From a virus, in the IMG/VR virus record IMGVR_UViG_3300025543_000233, positions 1-22,903 of that record: a stretch of 22,903 nucleotides of DNA. One strand, 5' to 3'. The notes beneath the pieces are model-generated. The model made no database searches, had not been told where the DNA came from, and worked only from the letters and a program-made list of their open reading frames with translations. Every line of letters begins with the position of its first letter. Within the stretch, counting starts at the first letter, position 1. This document shows positions 20,936 to 22,903 of this stretch, piece by piece. A program made the translations under genes and the position numbers.

Positions 20936-21121
20936 TTAAAAAGTTTCAACTATTTTATCTGTTATATCGTTTGCCCATAAGATGAAATATAAGAACATAT
21001 ACATTGATACCCAAGCTAAAATAACAAAACCTGCTGCTTGTGCTATAATCCTTCTAACGTTCTTTCTGTTTTCTTTTTTAGTTAATTCTTTAATCATTAT
21101 ATACTCTACTTTGTTTTCCAT
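20936..21121 (-). CDS. Small single-span membrane protein (61 aa)
   Basis: A 61-residue protein with a basic N-terminal half (MENKVEYIMIKELTKKENRK, N-V-R-R-I) and one hydrophobic helix (about residues 25-50, with A-A-G-F-V-I-L-A-W-V-S-M-Y-M-F-L-Y-F-I-L-W-A). Positive residues before the helix suggest the N-terminus stays in the cytoplasm. A second possible start at M9 lies at 21097. It has no recognisable family. The gene lies between two hairpins and probably belongs to a unit of host-takeover or accessory genes. Confidence 0.55.
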   Translation of the reverse strand: MENKVEYIMIKELTKKENRKNVRRIIAQAAGFVILAWVSMYMFLYFILWANDITDKIVETF

Positions 21122-21146
21122 AATATAATTATTGGTTAATAAAAAA

Positions 21147-21162
21147 GGGGTATTGCTACCCC
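21147..21162 (-). terminator. Rho-independent terminator after small gene 21356-21171
   Basis: Minus strand GGGGTA-GCAA-TACCCC is a perfect 6-bp stem with a GNRA-type GCAA loop followed by six T (21141-21146). It lies eight bases past the stop at 21171. Confidence 0.8.
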
Positions 21163-21170
21163 CTGTGTTT

Positions 21171-21356
21171 TTATCTAATTGATTGCATCATTTCTGTAAC
21201 ACCATCTTGGAATAATACTGCTCTTTTATAAGCATCTTTTCCTTCAAATATTTTTTCTCTAATATTATCTCCAAACTTTATAATTAATTTGTAAGATGTT
21301 CTTTCAGCGTTTGATAATAATCTTGTAGATGTTGACCTGTCTTTGTACTTTTTCAT
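21171..21356 (-). CDS. Small unknown basic protein (61 aa)
   Basis: A 61-residue protein, MKKYKDRSTSTRLLSNAERT followed by a strand K-L-I-I-K-F-G-D and a helix. The pattern S-x-K-x-I-I-K-F-G-D-x-x-x-x-K-x-F looks like a short alpha/beta protein. The ATG at 21356 follows an A-rich leader beyond a weak hairpin. There is no known family or catalytic residue visible. A terminator follows directly. Confidence 0.55.
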   Translation of the reverse strand: MKKYKDRSTSTRLLSNAERTSYKLIIKFGDNIREKIFEGKDAYKRAVLFQDGVTEMMQSIR

Positions 21357-21378
21357 TTTGTTTTGTTTTAGATTAAAA

Positions 21379-21394
21379 GGAGCATTTCTGCTCC
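21379..21394 (-). terminator. Weak terminator-like hairpin after gene 21638-21408
   Basis: Minus strand GGAGCA-GAAA-TGCTCC is a perfect 6-bp stem with a GAAA loop, but only four T follow (21375-21378). Read on the plus strand it is followed by TTG and then eight T, so it could terminate better in that direction. Confidence 0.5.
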
Positions 21395-21407
21395 CTTGTT
21401 TTTTTTA

Positions 21408-21638
21408 TTAGAATGTTTTTATAATTTCGTTCTCTTCAACTGAAAAACCATTACAACCATAACCACCATTATGTCCACGAGTATTGTATCGGTATTCAAA
21501 TCCATCCCAATCGTTTTTTACGTGATTAAATAAAGGCTTTTTATATACACTATGAATTTTTCTTGTGTAAACTTGATTGGTAAAATAACCTGTTTTTTTC
21601 TTAAATTGAATTTTTTGACCTACTTCTAAATTTTTCAT
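21408..21638 (-). CDS. Small unknown protein (76 aa)
   Basis: A 76-residue protein starting MKNLEVGQKIQFKKKTGYFT, rich in Tyr, Lys, Asn and Gly, with a likely SH3-like five-strand layout: L-E-V-G-Q-K-I-Q-F, then I-H-S-V-Y, F-E-Y-R-Y and G-Y-G-C-N-G-F. Such short beta-barrel proteins often bind RNA, DNA or protein partners. It follows the terminase gene after an 82-base gap with promoter-like sequence, so it starts a new transcription unit. No function is recognisable. Confidence 0.6.
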   Translation of the reverse strand: MKNLEVGQKIQFKKKTGYFTNQVYTRKIHSVYKKPLFNHVKNDWDGFEYRYNTRGHNGGYGCNGFSVEENEIIKTF

Positions 21639-21639
21639 T

Positions 21640-21704
21640 TGATATAATTTTAATTAAACTTTGTTTTACTTTGTAAATATACAACTATTTATTTAATTAA
21701 CAAA
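21640..21704 (-). promoter_or_regulatory. Promoter-like region after terminase
   Basis: Two overlapping signals lie in this AT-rich gap on the minus strand. The first is TTTG (21701-21704), 19 bases, TATATTTA (21674-21681), near the Bacteroidetes consensus. The second is AAACAAA (21660-21666), 12 bases, TTATATCA (21640-21647), a weak relative of the two-box motif one base before the ATG at 21638. Either could drive the small-gene unit. Confidence 0.4.
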
Positions 21705-21720
21705 TAATAAACAATTTATT

Positions 21721-22887
21721 TTAATATATGTAGTATTCGCCTTTGTTAGGGTTTTCTAATTGGTCTGTTAATACGTACCTCAAACTATCTATGCAATCTG
21801 GATGTTCACCTGATGGTTTATTTAAGGTATTACCATCTTTATCCTTTGCCCATATGTAACCTTGTAGTTCTCTTTTTAAGTTCCTGCTTCTTGATGTAAT
21901 GTATATTTCATTTTGGTTTATTAGGTTTATACCAAAGTTTACACTATCTCTACCTTTTGTACACGGATATATATTATGCCCATCCCTACGCAAAGTTTCA
22001 ATACTCTTTGGTTCTGCTGAATCTGCAATTAAGTTTTCTGTTATATTATTTTGTCGTAAGAACATAGATAAATCCCTTAATACTGTATTTGATTTGTAAA
22101 ATACCTCATCTGCTATGTAAGCATCATTCCATTTATATAGAGATACAATAACTGTAGGATCAGTATAACCAAAATCAACACCGTGTGCTAACAAACGTGC
22201 TTCTTGTGGTATGTTATCTATTTCTTTCCAATCAGGAATACATACACCTTCTAAAGAACCTGTTTCACCAAGTCCGTACACCCTCCACCAATTTGACCAA
22301 TACGTTGAGGTTTTGCCTTTATCTCTTGCTTTCTCTATTTCTTTAACAATGCTTACAGGTAGTACTTCGTTATCCTTGTAGGTTAGTGTTATGTAATCAA
22401 CATCTTCTTTGCCTACTAATTCTTTATCTACCCAAAAGATATTAGAAGGGTTATAGTCTAACCAAACGTTTCCACTTGTTCTTACTGCTAATTGGTTGTA
22501 AGCATCAAAGGGTACATTGTTGCACTCGTTAATGTATAAATCAGTTCTTCTTGCTCCACGTAGTTTGTCAGGTTGATCTGTACTAAAAAACTCTATATAA
22601 CTGCCATTTGTAAATGTGTATTTTAAGATACTTTTATTAAGCTGTATATCCTTATACCTATTTAAACCTTTTAACAGTTGGCAGAAGTCCTTAAAAGCAC
22701 CTCTACGTAAGTGTGGTATTGATTCACTTACTACGCTTATTTCTTTACCTTCGTTTTTAATGGCATAATCTATAAGTATAAGCAGGATGCAAATGGTTTT
22801 ACCTGCTGATGTACCACCTCTTACAATGCGTACCCTCTTATCAAGTTTACGTAGCTTATTTAGTGCTTGTGTTGTTTGTACTTGCAT
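21721..22887 (-). CDS. terL: Terminase large subunit
   Basis: A 388-residue DNA-packaging motor starting MQVQTTQALNKLRKLDKRVR. The ATPase domain has Walker A R-G-G-T-S-A-G-K-T (residues 23-31), Walker B L-Y-I-N-E (117-121) and a D-Y-N-P-S coupling motif (144-148). The nuclease domain has G-V-D-F-G-Y-T-D-P-T with Asp238, L-I-A-D-S with Asp289, and D-C-I-D-S with Asp367 near the end, as in RNase H-fold terminases of the Terminase_3/PBSX type. It cuts concatemers and drives DNA into the prohead through the portal, here encoded about 14.5 kb away. The frame stays open to the window edge (no stop upstream), so an earlier start is possible. No small subunit is in the window. Confidence 0.93.
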   Translation of the reverse strand: MQVQTTQALNKLRKLDKRVRIVRGGTSAGKTICILLILIDYAIKNEGKEISVVSESIPHLRRGAFKDFCQLLKGLNRYKDIQLNKSILKYTFTNGSYIEFFSTDQPDKLRGARRTDLYINECNNVPFDAYNQLAVRTSGNVWLDYNPSNIFWVDKELVGKEDVDYITLTYKDNEVLPVSIVKEIEKARDKGKTSTYWSNWWRVYGLGETGSLEGVCIPDWKEIDNIPQEARLLAHGVDFGYTDPTVIVSLYKWNDAYIADEVFYKSNTVLRDLSMFLRQNNITENLIADSAEPKSIETLRRDGHNIYPCTKGRDSVNFGINLINQNEIYITSRSRNLKRELQGYIWAKDKDGNTLNKPSGEHPDCIDSLRYVLTDQLENPNKGEYYIY

Positions 22888-22903
22888 TAATGATTTAAAG
22901 TAA

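Noticed and set aside
1-22903. tRNA genes, integrase, transposase, toxin-antitoxin or anti-CRISPR genes
   Set aside because: I looked for cloverleaf-like sequences and typical motifs on both strands and saw none that could be supported.

Overview
The window is a 22.9 kb piece of a tailed double-stranded DNA phage (or prophage) genome. All convincing genes lie on the minus strand, so transcription runs from high to low coordinates. The DNA is AT-rich and densely packed, with stop/start overlaps such as TAATG and ATGA, and almost no Shine-Dalgarno sequences. Two stretches resemble the Bacteroidetes TTTG / TAnnTTTG promoter, and many proteins resemble families I know from phages of Flavobacteriia and related marine Bacteroidetes. 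A Bacteroidetes host, probably a marine flavobacterium, is therefore likely, but this is inference. The long non-contractile tail genes (tape measure, tail assembly chaperone, no sheath seen) suggest a siphovirus.

Layout in transcription order. (1) The large terminase subunit (22887-21721) is followed by four small unknown genes (21638-20728), most ending in short hairpin terminators. (2) The tail module starts at 20638 with a tail assembly chaperone gene carrying a run of nine T and an 84-residue extension in the -1 frame. It continues with a tail-completion protein, an HK97 gp10-like protein, a repeat-containing beta-rich protein, two large tail-tip proteins and the tape measure protein (ending 11643). 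(3) The head module follows: XkdF-like protease fused to a helical domain (11613), a Cys/His-rich protein, an acidic scaffold-like protein, a probable decoration protein, and the major capsid protein (9169-8243). (4) A probable tail tube protein comes next, then a small structural protein, the portal with an extra C-terminal Cys/His domain (7155-5230) and the head-tail adaptor. (5) Fibre and adhesin genes (4624-2546) include a poly-glycine protein. (6) The lysis cassette (2543-441) holds many tiny membrane proteins, an M15 peptidase endolysin, a 3TM-type holin and a 26-residue CDGSH-like peptide. (7) At the left edge are a small conserved gene and the first 33 codons of a NinG-like gene.

Three observations stand out. 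First, an unusual two-box motif (ACAAA box, exactly 12 bases, TTATTGTA) lies 5-6 bases before the start codons of four structural genes. In two cases it sits directly behind an intrinsic terminator, which suggests a phage-specific promoter giving nearly leaderless mRNAs. Second, the tail chaperone has a strong candidate programmed -1 frameshift with about 190 bases read in two frames. Third, a 26-residue CDGSH-like peptide is embedded in the lysis operon. The gene order also departs from the usual head-then-tail order: the tail genes precede the head genes, and terminase and portal are about 14.5 kb apart.
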